A stretch of DNA of 5,151 bases from an uncultured Lachnospiraceae bacterium (GTDB taxonomy: Bacteria > Bacillota > Clostridia > Lachnospirales > Lachnospiraceae): contig CANQYH010000232.1 in assembly GCA_947628025.1 (NCBI GenBank), positions 1-5,151 on the forward strand, in the 5' to 3' direction. Under the pieces are notes generated by a model. The model was given only the letters and a program-made list of their open reading frames with translations. It ran no database searches and was not told where the DNA came from. Below, one piece after another: positions 1-5,151 of the stretch (position 1 is its first letter; every line of letters begins with the position of its first letter). Made by a program: the position numbers and the translations under genes.

Positions 1-925
1 CTCTCGTAAAGCTGGGGCAGGAGGCCGGCTCTACGGCGATGATCCGGTAGTCTTTCTCGCCACGCAGCTTCTCTCCCATGAACGGAGCGATCAGACCGCC
101 CAGGTTGGAACCGCCGCCGGCGCAGCCGATGATGATGTCCGGGGTGATGCCGTATTTATCCATCGCGATCTTGGACTCCAGGCCGATGACCGACTGATGC
201 AGCAGCACCTGATTCAAAACGCTGCCCAACACATAGCGGTAGCCCTCGTTCGTCGTCGCCATTTCCACCGCTTCGGAGATCGCGCAGCCGAGGCTCCCGG
301 TGGTTCCCGGATGCTCCGCCAGAATCTTGCGGCCCACCTCGGTCTCCATGGACGGAGACGGCGTCACAGAAGCGCCGTAGGTCCGCATCACCTCGCGGCG
401 GAACGGCTTCTGCTCGTAGGAAACCTTCACCATATAGACCTTGCAGTCCAGTCCCAGGTAGGCGCAGGCCATGGAGAGCGCCGTGCCCCACTGTCCGGCT
501 CCCGTCTCGGTGGTCACGCCTTTCAGTCCCTGCTTCTTCGCGTAATACGCCTGGGCGATGGCGGAATTCAGCTTGTGGCTGCCGCTGGTATTGTTGCCCT
601 CAAATTTATAATAGATCTTCGCCGGGGTCTGCAGCTTCTCCTCCAGGCAGTAAGCCCGGACCAGCGGCGACGGACGGTACATCCTGTAGAATTCGCGGAT
701 CTCCTCCGGGATCTCCACGTAGGCCGTCGTGTCGTCCAGTTCCTGCCGGACCAGATCGTCGCAGAATACGCCCCGCAGCTCCTCGAACGTCATGGGCTTT
801 AATGTGCCCGGATTCAGAAGAGGAGCCGGTTTATTCTTCATGTCTGCGCGCATATTGTACCAGGATGTCGGCATCTCACTCTCTTCCAGATAGATTTTGT
901 ACGGGATCTTGCTTTCGTGCTTCAT
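1..925 (-). CDS. trpB: TrpB2-type tryptophan synthase beta chain, 5' part (C-terminus off the left edge)
   Basis: PLP-dependent enzyme expected to condense L-serine and indole into L-tryptophan in the cytosol. The 308 visible residues follow the TrpB2 (TrpB-related) subfamily rather than classical TrpB1. They have the long N-terminal extension (about residues 1-80), then SGSHKLNSA with the likely Schiff-base lysine K118, TTETGAGQWG with the likely catalytic glutamate E140, VKVSYEQKPFRR (167-178), GSVLNQVLLHQ (234-244), and the glycine-rich phosphate-cup loop CAGGGSNLGG (268-277). Family members have about 430-460 residues, so roughly the last third is outside the window. Start at 925: GGAGGT lies 7 nt upstream. 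An in-frame ATG at 940 overlaps that site and has no Shine-Dalgarno of its own. The gene follows a tryptophan-specific T-box leader, which supports the assignment. TrpB2 enzymes often occur without a paired TrpA and are thought to salvage indole; whether trpA lies nearby cannot be seen here. No frameshift is present in the visible part. Confidence 0.95.
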   Translation of the reverse strand, partial: MKHESKIPYKIYLEESEMPTSWYNMRADMKNKPAPLLNPGTLKPMTFEELRGVFCDDLVRQELDDTTAYVEIPEEIREFYRMYRPSPLVRAYCLEEKLQTPAKIYYKFEGNNTSGSHKLNSAIAQAYYAKKQGLKGVTTETGAGQWGTALSMACAYLGLDCKVYMVKVSYEQKPFRREVMRTYGASVTPSPSMETEVGRKILAEHPGTTGSLGCAISEAVEMATTNEGYRYVLGSVLNQVLLHQSVIGLESKIAMDKYGITPDIIIGCAGGGSNLGGLIAPFMGEKLRGEKDYRIIAVEPASCPSFTR

Positions 926-932
926 TGCGTTT

Positions 933-938
933 ACCTCC
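933..938 (-). promoter_or_regulatory. Ribosome binding site of the trpB2 gene
   Basis: Minus-strand GGAGGT, 7 nt before the ATG at 925. It decides between two in-frame ATGs: the upstream one (940) overlaps the site itself and is preceded only by A/T-rich sequence. Confidence 0.85.
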
Positions 939-987
939 ATAAAAATTTAATAAGATAGAGTTATGATTGCCAGGACAGGGGAATTCT

Positions 988-1001
988 TTGCTTCTCAGCA
1001 A
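988..1001 (-). other. Small hairpin directly after the T-box terminator
   Basis: Reads TTGCT-GAGA-AGCAA on the minus strand: a perfect 5-bp stem closed by a GNRA-class tetraloop. It starts 2 nt past the terminator U-run, so it would be in the read-through trpB2 mRNA only. It might protect or mark the mRNA 5' side after processing, but that is speculation; a stem this short can occur by chance. Confidence 0.35.
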
Positions 1002-1002
1002 T

Positions 1003-1043
1003 AAAAAAACTCCCGTCCCTCAATCAAATGCAGGGACAAGAGT
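1003..1043 (-). terminator. Rho-independent terminator of the trpB2 T-box leader
   Basis: On the minus strand, ACTCTTGTCCCT (1043-1032) pairs with AGGGACGGGAGT (1020-1009) over 12 bp including two G-U pairs. The loop is 11 nt and seven T residues run through 1009-1003. The 5' arm is shared with the antiterminator: ACUCUUGU can instead pair with GCAGGAGU, and CCC with GGG, next to the T-box bulge. The two folds are therefore mutually exclusive, which is the T-box switching mechanism. Confidence 0.93.
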
Positions 1044-1265
1044 TAAACTCCTGCGGTGCCACCCGGCTTGGTACATGCGTACCCTCTCAGCGCATACAGA
1101 TATATGCTGAATTTGATAACGGAGTATCCTCTCCGGCTCGCATACTAAGATTTCCGCTCGCCCTCAGGAGTCCATTCACCTCTGTTTTCCGTACCGCCTT
1201 TCCACCGCCGGCGGCTCTCTGGGACGTACCGCAAAGGTTACTTACTCTCCCTCACAGGTTTCCTG
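1003..1265 (-). ncRNA. T-box riboswitch, tryptophan (tRNA-Trp) specificity
   Basis: Leader RNA of about 260 nt that senses uncharged tRNA and controls trpB2 by transcription antitermination. Stem I: GGAG (1250-1247) pairs with CUCC (1170-1167), and ACCU (1238-1235) with AGGU (1181-1178). Between these helices lie AGUAAGUA and GAAUGGA, the usual specifier loop with its AGUA/GAA loop-E sequences. The codon-like triplet UGG (1174-1172), followed by a purine, is the Trp specifier. The upper part of stem I carries the AGAG/GCCGCC...GGCGGU distal hairpin. Further 3' are CGGAG/CUCCG and GGUAC/GUACC hairpins. The T-box core GGGTGGCACCGCAG occupies 1064-1051. Its bulge UGGC (1061-1058) fits an acceptor end GCCA, and bacterial tRNA-Trp normally has G73. 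The antiterminator pairs GGG with CCC and GCAGGAGU with ACUCUUGU around a UUA loop; the competing terminator follows. The 5' end is inferred from the promoter. Confidence 0.95.
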
Positions 1266-1271
1266 TTTTTA

Positions 1272-1300
1272 TTTATACCACCGGCCGCCCGGAATGTCAA
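1272..1300 (-). promoter_or_regulatory. Sigma-A-type promoter of the T-box/trpB2 transcript
   Basis: Consensus -35 TTGACA (1300-1295), a 17-nt spacer (1294-1278) and -10 TATAAA (1277-1272), all on the minus strand. Transcription should start near 1265, just before stem I of the T-box. This gives trpB2 a leader of about 340 nt and makes it independent of the upstream gene that ends at 1382. The strong boxes suit a gene controlled after initiation by attenuation. Confidence 0.88.
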
Positions 1301-1311
1301 CCGGTTATTTT

Positions 1312-1357
1312 GCGGATTTTCGGGGGTCCGCGTTTTCCGTCCGCACGCCGCCGGACG
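1312..1357 (-). repeat. Two adjacent GC-rich inverted repeats between the nuclease-like gene and the trpB2 promoter
   Basis: CGTCCG/CGGACG (1357-1352 and 1343-1338, 8-nt loop) is followed by GCGGA/TCCGC (1331-1327 and 1316-1312). Neither has a U-tract, so they do not qualify as classical intrinsic terminators. An alternative longer pairing joins GCCGCGGAC just after the 1382 stop to GTCCGGCGGC with one bulge. They may slow or process the 3' end of the upstream mRNA; the function is inferred only. The 81 bases between the stop and the promoter hold no gene. Confidence 0.4.
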
Positions 1358-1381
1358 CAGAAAATGAACTGTCCGCGGCCC

Positions 1382-2407
1382 TTAAAAATAAAACTCCCGG
1401 ATCCTCTGCTCGATCCTGTGCGGGTTCCGCTCGAACAAAGAATACGCCAGCAGGTCCCCGGCTGCCTCAAGCTCCGTATCCGAACCGTCCTCCCGCAGCG
1501 CCTCGTTCATCGCCGCCGCCAGCTTTCCGTACAGCCGGCGGTACGAGTCTAACGCCGTCAGAGTGCCGCCGGTCATCGCATCCAACGCGACCGGCAGAGA
1601 ACCGATCTTCCGGTCAAACACGATCTCTCCCAGACAGACGGTCCCCCGCGCACGGATCCGGGCCCGCACGGGATCCTCTCCGTCTCCCGGTCCCGCCAGC
1701 AGATTGCGGATCCCCACATAATGCGAGATCATCTGCTTATAACCGTCCATATACGCCGCCTCCCGGGAATGCAGCGTAAAACCTCTTTTTCCGGTCTCCT
1801 TAGTCATCCCCACTTTTTTCAGGAAAGCGTCCTCATAGAACCGCCTGCTGAAACCGTTGCTAAGATATCTTGCGGAGATCGTTCCCGACTTTTCCCCTGC
1901 TTCCACAAAATATTCGGAGAATTTGGACTCCAGAAATAATACCGCCCCTCTCTCAGATCCCGTCTCCCGCCCCAAAAGGACCACGTCGATATTGGATGGA
2001 AAACGCCGGTCGATCACAGGATTCTGATACTCGAACACCGAATCGTCAAACAGCAGTTCTTTCCCGTTGATCTTCAGGATCAGCGGATGTTCCGAAGTCA
2101 CACGGTAGAAAAAGAGGAGCGCGCAGAGCGCCGATGAATGGAGCGTCGTGATCCGCCGCTCCTCCCGGCCATTTCCGCCGCAGGCTTCCGCAAGTTTCTT
2201 TCTGAAAAGCGCCGGCTCTTCGATCCCGAACAGTTCGATCAGAGCGTCCCCGGCCGGGCCGTCCGTCCGAAACGCGTACGAATTGCCGGACCGGCTGCCC
2301 GGCGTCGCCACTACCCGCTCCGACCTGCCGGGAAAATCCGTTTCCTCCCACAGGGCTCTGTATAATTGTCCCGCTCTCCCCGTCATTCTCTCAAAATCGA
2401 TTCCCAC
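1382..2407 (-). CDS. PD-(D/E)XK nuclease-like protein, solitary
   Basis: A 341-residue soluble protein with no signal peptide or membrane segment visible. The central part reads SNID141VVLLG, then after about 15 residues VLFLE160SK162FSEYF. This D-X(n)-E-X-K arrangement, placed on two hydrophobic strands, is the signature of the PD-(D/E)XK phosphodiesterase fold. An HSSALCALLFF segment (90-100) and YKQMISHYVGIRNLL (223-237, with a possible motif-IV glutamine Q225) resemble helices around the core in putative restriction endonucleases of the PGN_0703-like type. That family comparison is from memory and not verified. Start: GTG at 2407, with AGGAAAGG 4 nt upstream; an in-frame ATG at 2386 has a weaker site. 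No clear promoter precedes it, so it may be read from the pcp promoter across a 233-nt gap. No methyltransferase or specificity subunit is in view. It could be a defence nuclease, a repair nuclease or an inactive relative. The substrate is unknown. Confidence 0.7.
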   Translation of the reverse strand: MGIDFERMTGRAGQLYRALWEETDFPGRSERVVATPGSRSGNSYAFRTDGPAGDALIELFGIEEPALFRKKLAEACGGNGREERRITTLHSSALCALLFFYRVTSEHPLILKINGKELLFDDSVFEYQNPVIDRRFPSNIDVVLLGRETGSERGAVLFLESKFSEYFVEAGEKSGTISARYLSNGFSRRFYEDAFLKKVGMTKETGKRGFTLHSREAAYMDGYKQMISHYVGIRNLLAGPGDGEDPVRARIRARGTVCLGEIVFDRKIGSLPVALDAMTGGTLTALDSYRRLYGKLAAAMNEALREDGSDTELEAAGDLLAYSLFERNPHRIEQRIREFYF

Positions 2408-2465
2408 GCTGCCTTTCCTTTCCGCCTGCTTCCGGTCCCCAAAAACGCTCCGGCTCCGTTACGAT

Positions 2466-2506
2466 CCTGACGCCCGGCTGATCTTTCAGACAATATACCG
2501 GGCAGG
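2466..2506 (-). repeat. Imperfect inverted repeat upstream of the nuclease-like gene
   Basis: Minus-strand GCCCGG (2503-2498) pairs with CCGGGC (2477-2472), and CCTG with CAGG at the base across an internal loop. The loop is about 20 nt. It starts just after the stop codon of the cell-wall-binding remnant. There is no U-tract, so it is at best a weak terminator or mRNA 3' structure. The remaining bases up to the start at 2407 hold only the ribosome binding site of that gene. Confidence 0.35.
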
Positions 2507-2510
2507 CGTA

Positions 2511-2615
2511 CTACGGCACCCACTCTCCGGACGCGTTGCCCCAGCACTGGTCCGGCGTGTACCGGTTCGCATACATGGCCCCGCTGGCCGGGTCGAGAAA
2601 ATACCATTTGCCGCC
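2511..2615 (-). pseudogene. C-terminal remnant of a cell-wall-binding repeat protein
   Basis: Thirty-four codons ending in TAG read GGKWYFLDPASGAM, then YANRYTPDQCWGNASGEWVP. This is the pattern of one CW-binding (choline-binding-like) repeat as found at the C-termini of surface proteins in clostridia: G-x-WYFLDP-x-[ST]-GAM, then TPD-x(2)-W-x-N-x-[SD]-G-x-W-V-P. Such repeats normally come in tandem, with a signal peptide and a catalytic or adhesive domain ahead of them. Here only one repeat is left. The frame runs upstream into the pcp gene without further repeat sequence, and no start codon or ribosome binding site is suitable. I infer a deletion scar from a surface-protein gene whose 3' end was joined to the end of pcp. 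A very short expressed peptide cannot be excluded. The stop directly after WVP fits the natural C-terminus of such proteins. Confidence 0.7.
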
Positions 2616-2640
2616 CGGCTGCTGCCGGCCGGCCGCCGCC

Positions 2641-3249
2641 TCAATCCGCGAACACCGCCGCAGCCGCCGTCTCCAGCGCTTTCACGATCAGCGGCAGGGC
2701 CATGCTGGGCGTACCGGCTCCCTTTCCGACCGCCTGTTCGGGCAGGTAGGGGACATGGATAAACCCACCTTTTACGGAAAGGCCTTCCACATCGATCAGG
2801 CGCATCAGCGAGTAAAAGGTATCGTTGCACACATAGGTCCCCGCGGAATAGGAAACGCAAGCCGGGATCCCCTGGGCGCAGATGTCCGCCGCGATCTTCC
2901 GGACAGGAACCGTCGCGAAATAAGCGGCCGGACCCCCGGCGCAGACCGGTTCGTCCTGCGGGCAGGCCCCCAGATTATCCGGGATCGAGGCGTTCCGGTA
3001 ATTGACCGCCACTTTCTCGATCTCGATCCGCGCGCGGCCGCCCGACTCCCCGACGCAGATCACCGCGTCCGGTTCGTACCGCCTGACCGCCCCGGCGACC
3101 TCTTTCGCGGCCTCCCCGAACGCGGTCGGGATATTTTGTTTCAGAACGATAATGTCCCCCAGCCGGTCCGCCATCTGACGAACCGCCTCCCAGGACGGAT
3201 TCACCGTTTCTCCCCCAAAAGGAGTAAAACCTGTGAAAAGGATCTTCAT
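2641..3249 (-). CDS. pcp: Pyrrolidone-carboxylate peptidase (pyroglutamyl peptidase I, family C15)
   Basis: Cytosolic cysteine peptidase that removes N-terminal pyroglutamate from peptides. The 202 residues agree with the usual family length of 200-215. Visible landmarks: FTGFTPFGGETVNPSWEAV (5-23), the N-terminal family signature; VGESGGRARIEIEKVAVN (66-83) with catalytic glutamate E78; SYSAGTYVCNDTFY (133-146) with nucleophile C141; GGFIHVPYLPEQ (161-172) with H165. The triad is complete. The common N-H after the catalytic cysteine is N-D here. The start at 3249 puts the protein directly at the conserved first beta strand (MKILFTGF), with AAGGAG 10 nt upstream; extending to 3333 would add 28 residues without family character. 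It has its own promoter at 3339-3367. The stop TGA is followed by a GC-rich stem (CCGGC-AGCA-GCCGG, no U-tract) and then by the cell-wall-binding remnant. The neighbours give no pathway hint; a general role in peptide turnover is likely. Confidence 0.96.
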   Translation of the reverse strand: MKILFTGFTPFGGETVNPSWEAVRQMADRLGDIIVLKQNIPTAFGEAAKEVAGAVRRYEPDAVICVGESGGRARIEIEKVAVNYRNASIPDNLGACPQDEPVCAGGPAAYFATVPVRKIAADICAQGIPACVSYSAGTYVCNDTFYSLMRLIDVEGLSVKGGFIHVPYLPEQAVGKGAGTPSMALPLIVKALETAAAAVFAD

Positions 3250-3338
3250 GAGCCCCTCTCTCCTTTCTGAACGGATCGCGGCCGGGATTTCCGCCGCTCC
3301 GCGGTCAGAGACAGATCCCAGCCGTTTTGTCACGATCC

Positions 3339-3367
3339 ATCATAGCATACGGGCAGAAAAAAATCAA
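3339..3367 (-). promoter_or_regulatory. Sigma-A-type promoter of pcp
   Basis: Minus-strand -35 TTGATT (3367-3362), a 17-nt spacer and -10 TATGAT (3344-3339). The start would be near 3332, giving an untranslated leader of about 83 nt before the ATG at 3249. Complementary GGATCG (3338-3333) and CGATCC (3278-3273) could close the leader into one long-range stem that ends shortly before the ribosome binding site. Whether this regulates anything is unknown. Confidence 0.7.
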
Positions 3368-3377
3368 CGGCCGCCGT
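3357..3377 (-). terminator. Possible weak terminator of the long unrecognised gene
   Basis: ACGG-CGG-CCGT (3377-3367) followed by TGA and seven T residues (3363-3357) on the minus strand. The stem has only 4 bp, so termination would be inefficient. The same T-run lies in the pcp promoter, between and overlapping the -35 element and spacer, so this assignment is uncertain. Confidence 0.25.
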
Positions 3378-3387
3378 ACCCCCTGGT

Positions 3388-5151
3388 CTAAAGGGTGTTT
3401 TCCTGCGGCGGTTTCTTTGCGGGCGGGTTCCCCTGTCCGGCGGTCGGCGCATTCGGGCCGGCTGTCGGGGCCGGCTGCCTCCGCTCTCTCGGAGCGAGAT
3501 TGGCCCGGGACGGCCCTGTCTGCCGGTTTGCGGCTATCTCCCGCCGGGTCAGCTCCCCGATCGGGATCCGGCTCTTGCTCAATTCCGTAATGACCGTTTT
3601 CGGATCGGTCTTAGCCAGCTGCATCTGCTGGTCTGTCAGATGGGACGCCATTCCTCTGGCGTTCCCGTCGATTCGGTTCAACAGCATCCTGCTCCGCAGC
3701 AGATGTCCGTCCGCTTCCAGCGGGGCCTCCGGGGCGATCTCTCCCGCGAACTGCGCCACGCGCCCCGCGTAATCCGCCGCGATCTCCAGCCCCAGCTCCA
3801 GCCGGTCCAGCTTTTTTTCCGCGCCTGGGTCCGGCGATCCCAAAAACGCGTTCCGGTAATCCTGGTTACCTTTCATCACGTTTCTCATAGCGCCAAACTC
3901 GCGCACCGTCTTTTCGAACGTCTGCATGGTTTCCGACGCGCGCACCAGCGCCAGCGGATCCGAGAGGTCCGTCTGGTCCACCCGGAAATCCGCCAGTCTG
4001 TCCATGGCTTTCCGGAACATGGTCCCATACGCCTTGTCAGCCTTTTCCATCCCTTCGCTGCCGACACTTTCGTCATGCCGCTCACCCAGCCATTTACAAC
4101 ATTCCCTCTCCATCTTCTCTCTCGTCTCATCGCTTGCGGACACGACTCCCTCGAACGACATATCTTTCACACCCATCATATACAGCCGCATCATCGTGTT
4201 AAATTCCTGATTTTTCGGCATCAGAGCCGGCGCAAACCGCATATAAGCGGCGGTCTCTTCCATACTTCCGCTCCTCACGGTCCGCTCCACCCGATTGCGG
4301 ATACCCGCCGCATTCGTCTGCCGTTCTTCTGCCGCGGCATGGCGGACGGTTTGTTCCACCAATTCCCTGGCTCTCCCTTTCAGGCGGATCTCCACGTCCA
4401 GATCCTGTAAAGACGAAGCTCCGAACAGGAACCGTCCCTCTTCATCCGGCCGGATCGAGTCCGGCGGCGCGATCCCGTACTCCTCCAGGGAACCTTGCCG
4501 TCCCTCCCGATACTCCCGGAACCTTTTCTGCTCCTCCTCCTTTAACAGCCCGCTCAGATATTCAATCATACTGTCGCTGCCGCGGACGGTCTGCTTCGTT
4601 TCAGGATGATTCCCGAACAGCGCGTCCCGGTTATAATCGCTCAGAAGCCTGCATGCCATAAGACGGTACTTATCGTCCGCGGAGAAGCCCGCCTCGATCG
4701 CGTCCTGGCCGGAAAGCTGCCGGTTCCACCGCTTCTCCGAAGCCAGGCTCCGGAACTCTTCCGTCTTTTTTTCAAATTTTTGGGCCAGTTCGCCGCTGAC
4801 CGTATCCCGCAGCGCCGCGTAAACGGTGGGGACCCTGGCCGTGGTAAGGGCCCCCGTATTCGGGTCCTGCACCGTCCTTTCCCTGTACGTATCCGATTCC
4901 AGGATCCCATGATCCATGCGGACAGCCGAATCGCCTTTCATCCCTTTCACGACCCGTCCGACAGCCTCTCCGAAGTCCGACATGCCGCTCAAAAACGCGC
5001 TCGCCCCGGGCGCGTACCGGCTGTTTTGCAGAGCCGAGGTCGCGCTCTGAGAATCCCACCACTCATACGGGGCCATCCGGAGGGCGTACTGGATCTCCTC
5101 CCGGTAATCCAGCCCCGCCGCCGCTTCCATCGCGCCTTTTAGTACCCCGGC
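3388..5151 (-). CDS. Unrecognised long, mostly alpha-helical protein, C-terminal part
   Basis: I do not recognise this protein. The frame is open to the right edge: 587 residues are visible, including seven codons upstream of the first ATG (5130). That ATG has only AAAAGG 4 nt before it, so the true start is probably outside the window and the ATG internal; a start at 5130 remains possible. The sequence is rich in Glu, Arg, Ala, Asp and Met and looks almost entirely helical, with many amphipathic stretches, such as LLKEEEQKRFREYREGRQ. No signal peptide, membrane helix or nucleotide-binding motif is visible. Numbering from the 5130 ATG, a compact-looking region runs to about residue 528. The last 52 residues (529-580) form a low-complexity tail rich in Pro, Ala, Gln, Asn and basic residues, with a short APTAG/PTAG repeat, and are probably disordered. 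The stop TAG is at 3388-3390. Coding density is uninterrupted over 588 codons, so it is a real gene. The role is unknown; a cytoplasmic scaffold, a mobile-element protein or an effector would all fit. Confidence 0.85.
   Translation of the reverse strand, partial: AGVLKGAMEAAAGLDYREEIQYALRMAPYEWWDSQSATSALQNSRYAPGASAFLSGMSDFGEAVGRVVKGMKGDSAVRMDHGILESDTYRERTVQDPNTGALTTARVPTVYAALRDTVSGELAQKFEKKTEEFRSLASEKRWNRQLSGQDAIEAGFSADDKYRLMACRLLSDYNRDALFGNHPETKQTVRGSDSMIEYLSGLLKEEEQKRFREYREGRQGSLEEYGIAPPDSIRPDEEGRFLFGASSLQDLDVEIRLKGRARELVEQTVRHAAAEERQTNAAGIRNRVERTVRSGSMEETAAYMRFAPALMPKNQEFNTMMRLYMMGVKDMSFEGVVSASDETREKMERECCKWLGERHDESVGSEGMEKADKAYGTMFRKAMDRLADFRVDQTDLSDPLALVRASETMQTFEKTVREFGAMRNVMKGNQDYRNAFLGSPDPGAEKKLDRLELGLEIAADYAGRVAQFAGEIAPEAPLEADGHLLRSRMLLNRIDGNARGMASHLTDQQMQLAKTDPKTVITELSKSRIPIGELTRREIAANRQTGPSRANLAPRERRQPAPTAGPNAPTAGQGNPPAKKPPQENTL

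Noticed and set aside
197..802. Open frame of 201 codons on the plus strand
   Set aside because: It lies antisense to the strongly recognised trpB2 gene and its translation has no family character; high GC content leaves such frames open.
926..940. Upstream in-frame ATG at 940 for trpB2
   Set aside because: It overlaps the GGAGGT site that serves the ATG at 925 and has no Shine-Dalgarno sequence upstream.
1028..1552. Plus-strand open frame of 174 codons
   Set aside because: It runs antisense through the T-box terminator, T-box core, stem I and promoter, which explain the sequence much better.
2486..2860. Minus-strand open frame of 124 codons across the pcp 3' end
   Set aside because: It is a different frame from both pcp and the cell-wall-binding remnant. 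Its Arg- and Gly-rich translation lacks any repeat motif.
2536..3270. Open frame of 244 codons on the plus strand
   Set aside because: It is fully antisense to pcp, which has an intact catalytic triad. The translation is rich in Arg, Pro and His, as expected of a shadow frame.
3250..3333. N-terminal extension of pcp to an ATG at 3333
   Set aside because: The extension lacks family similarity and starts at the predicted transcription start, so no ribosome binding site could precede it. The ATG at 3249 has AAGGAG and begins at the conserved strand.
3640..4410. Open frame of 256 codons on the plus strand
   Set aside because: It is antisense to the 588-codon frame and its composition (many Arg, His, Pro) is that of a complement artefact.

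Overview
The window looks like chromosomal DNA of a GC-rich member of the Clostridia (Bacillota), perhaps Lachnospiraceae or Oscillospiraceae. The evidence is a complete T-box riboswitch, a TrpB2-type tryptophan synthase beta chain, a C15 pyroglutamyl peptidase, strong Shine-Dalgarno sites and a remnant of a cell-wall-binding repeat protein of the kind common in gut clostridia. The lineage is an inference. Every gene I can support is on the minus strand, so transcription runs from high to low coordinates. I see no tRNA, rRNA, insertion sequence or CRISPR array.

In order of transcription: (1) 5151-3388 is the 3' part of a long gene for a predicted alpha-helical soluble protein that I do not recognise; its frame is still open at the right edge. 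(2) 3367-3339 is a promoter for pcp. (3) 3249-2641 is pcp, pyrrolidone-carboxylate peptidase, with an intact Glu/Cys/His triad. (4) 2615-2511 is a 34-codon remnant of a cell-wall-binding repeat that begins just after the pcp stop. (5) 2407-1382 is a protein of about 341 residues with a PD-(D/E)XK-type nuclease signature and no visible methyltransferase partner. (6) 1300-1003 is a sigma-A-type promoter and a T-box leader with a UGG (Trp) specifier, an antiterminator with a UGGC bulge and a Rho-independent terminator. (7) 925-1 is the first 308 codons of a TrpB2-type gene, which runs off the left edge.

The best-supported circuit is the T-box and TrpB2 pair. Uncharged tRNA-Trp should bind the leader, stabilise the antiterminator and switch on an enzyme that makes tryptophan from indole and serine. 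The specifier codon, the discriminator-pairing base and the enzyme all point independently to tryptophan. The other genes show no clear functional link to it or to each other. I found no convincing new multi-gene system. The less explained parts are the solitary PD-(D/E)XK protein, the unrecognised long protein and the cell-wall-binding scar.
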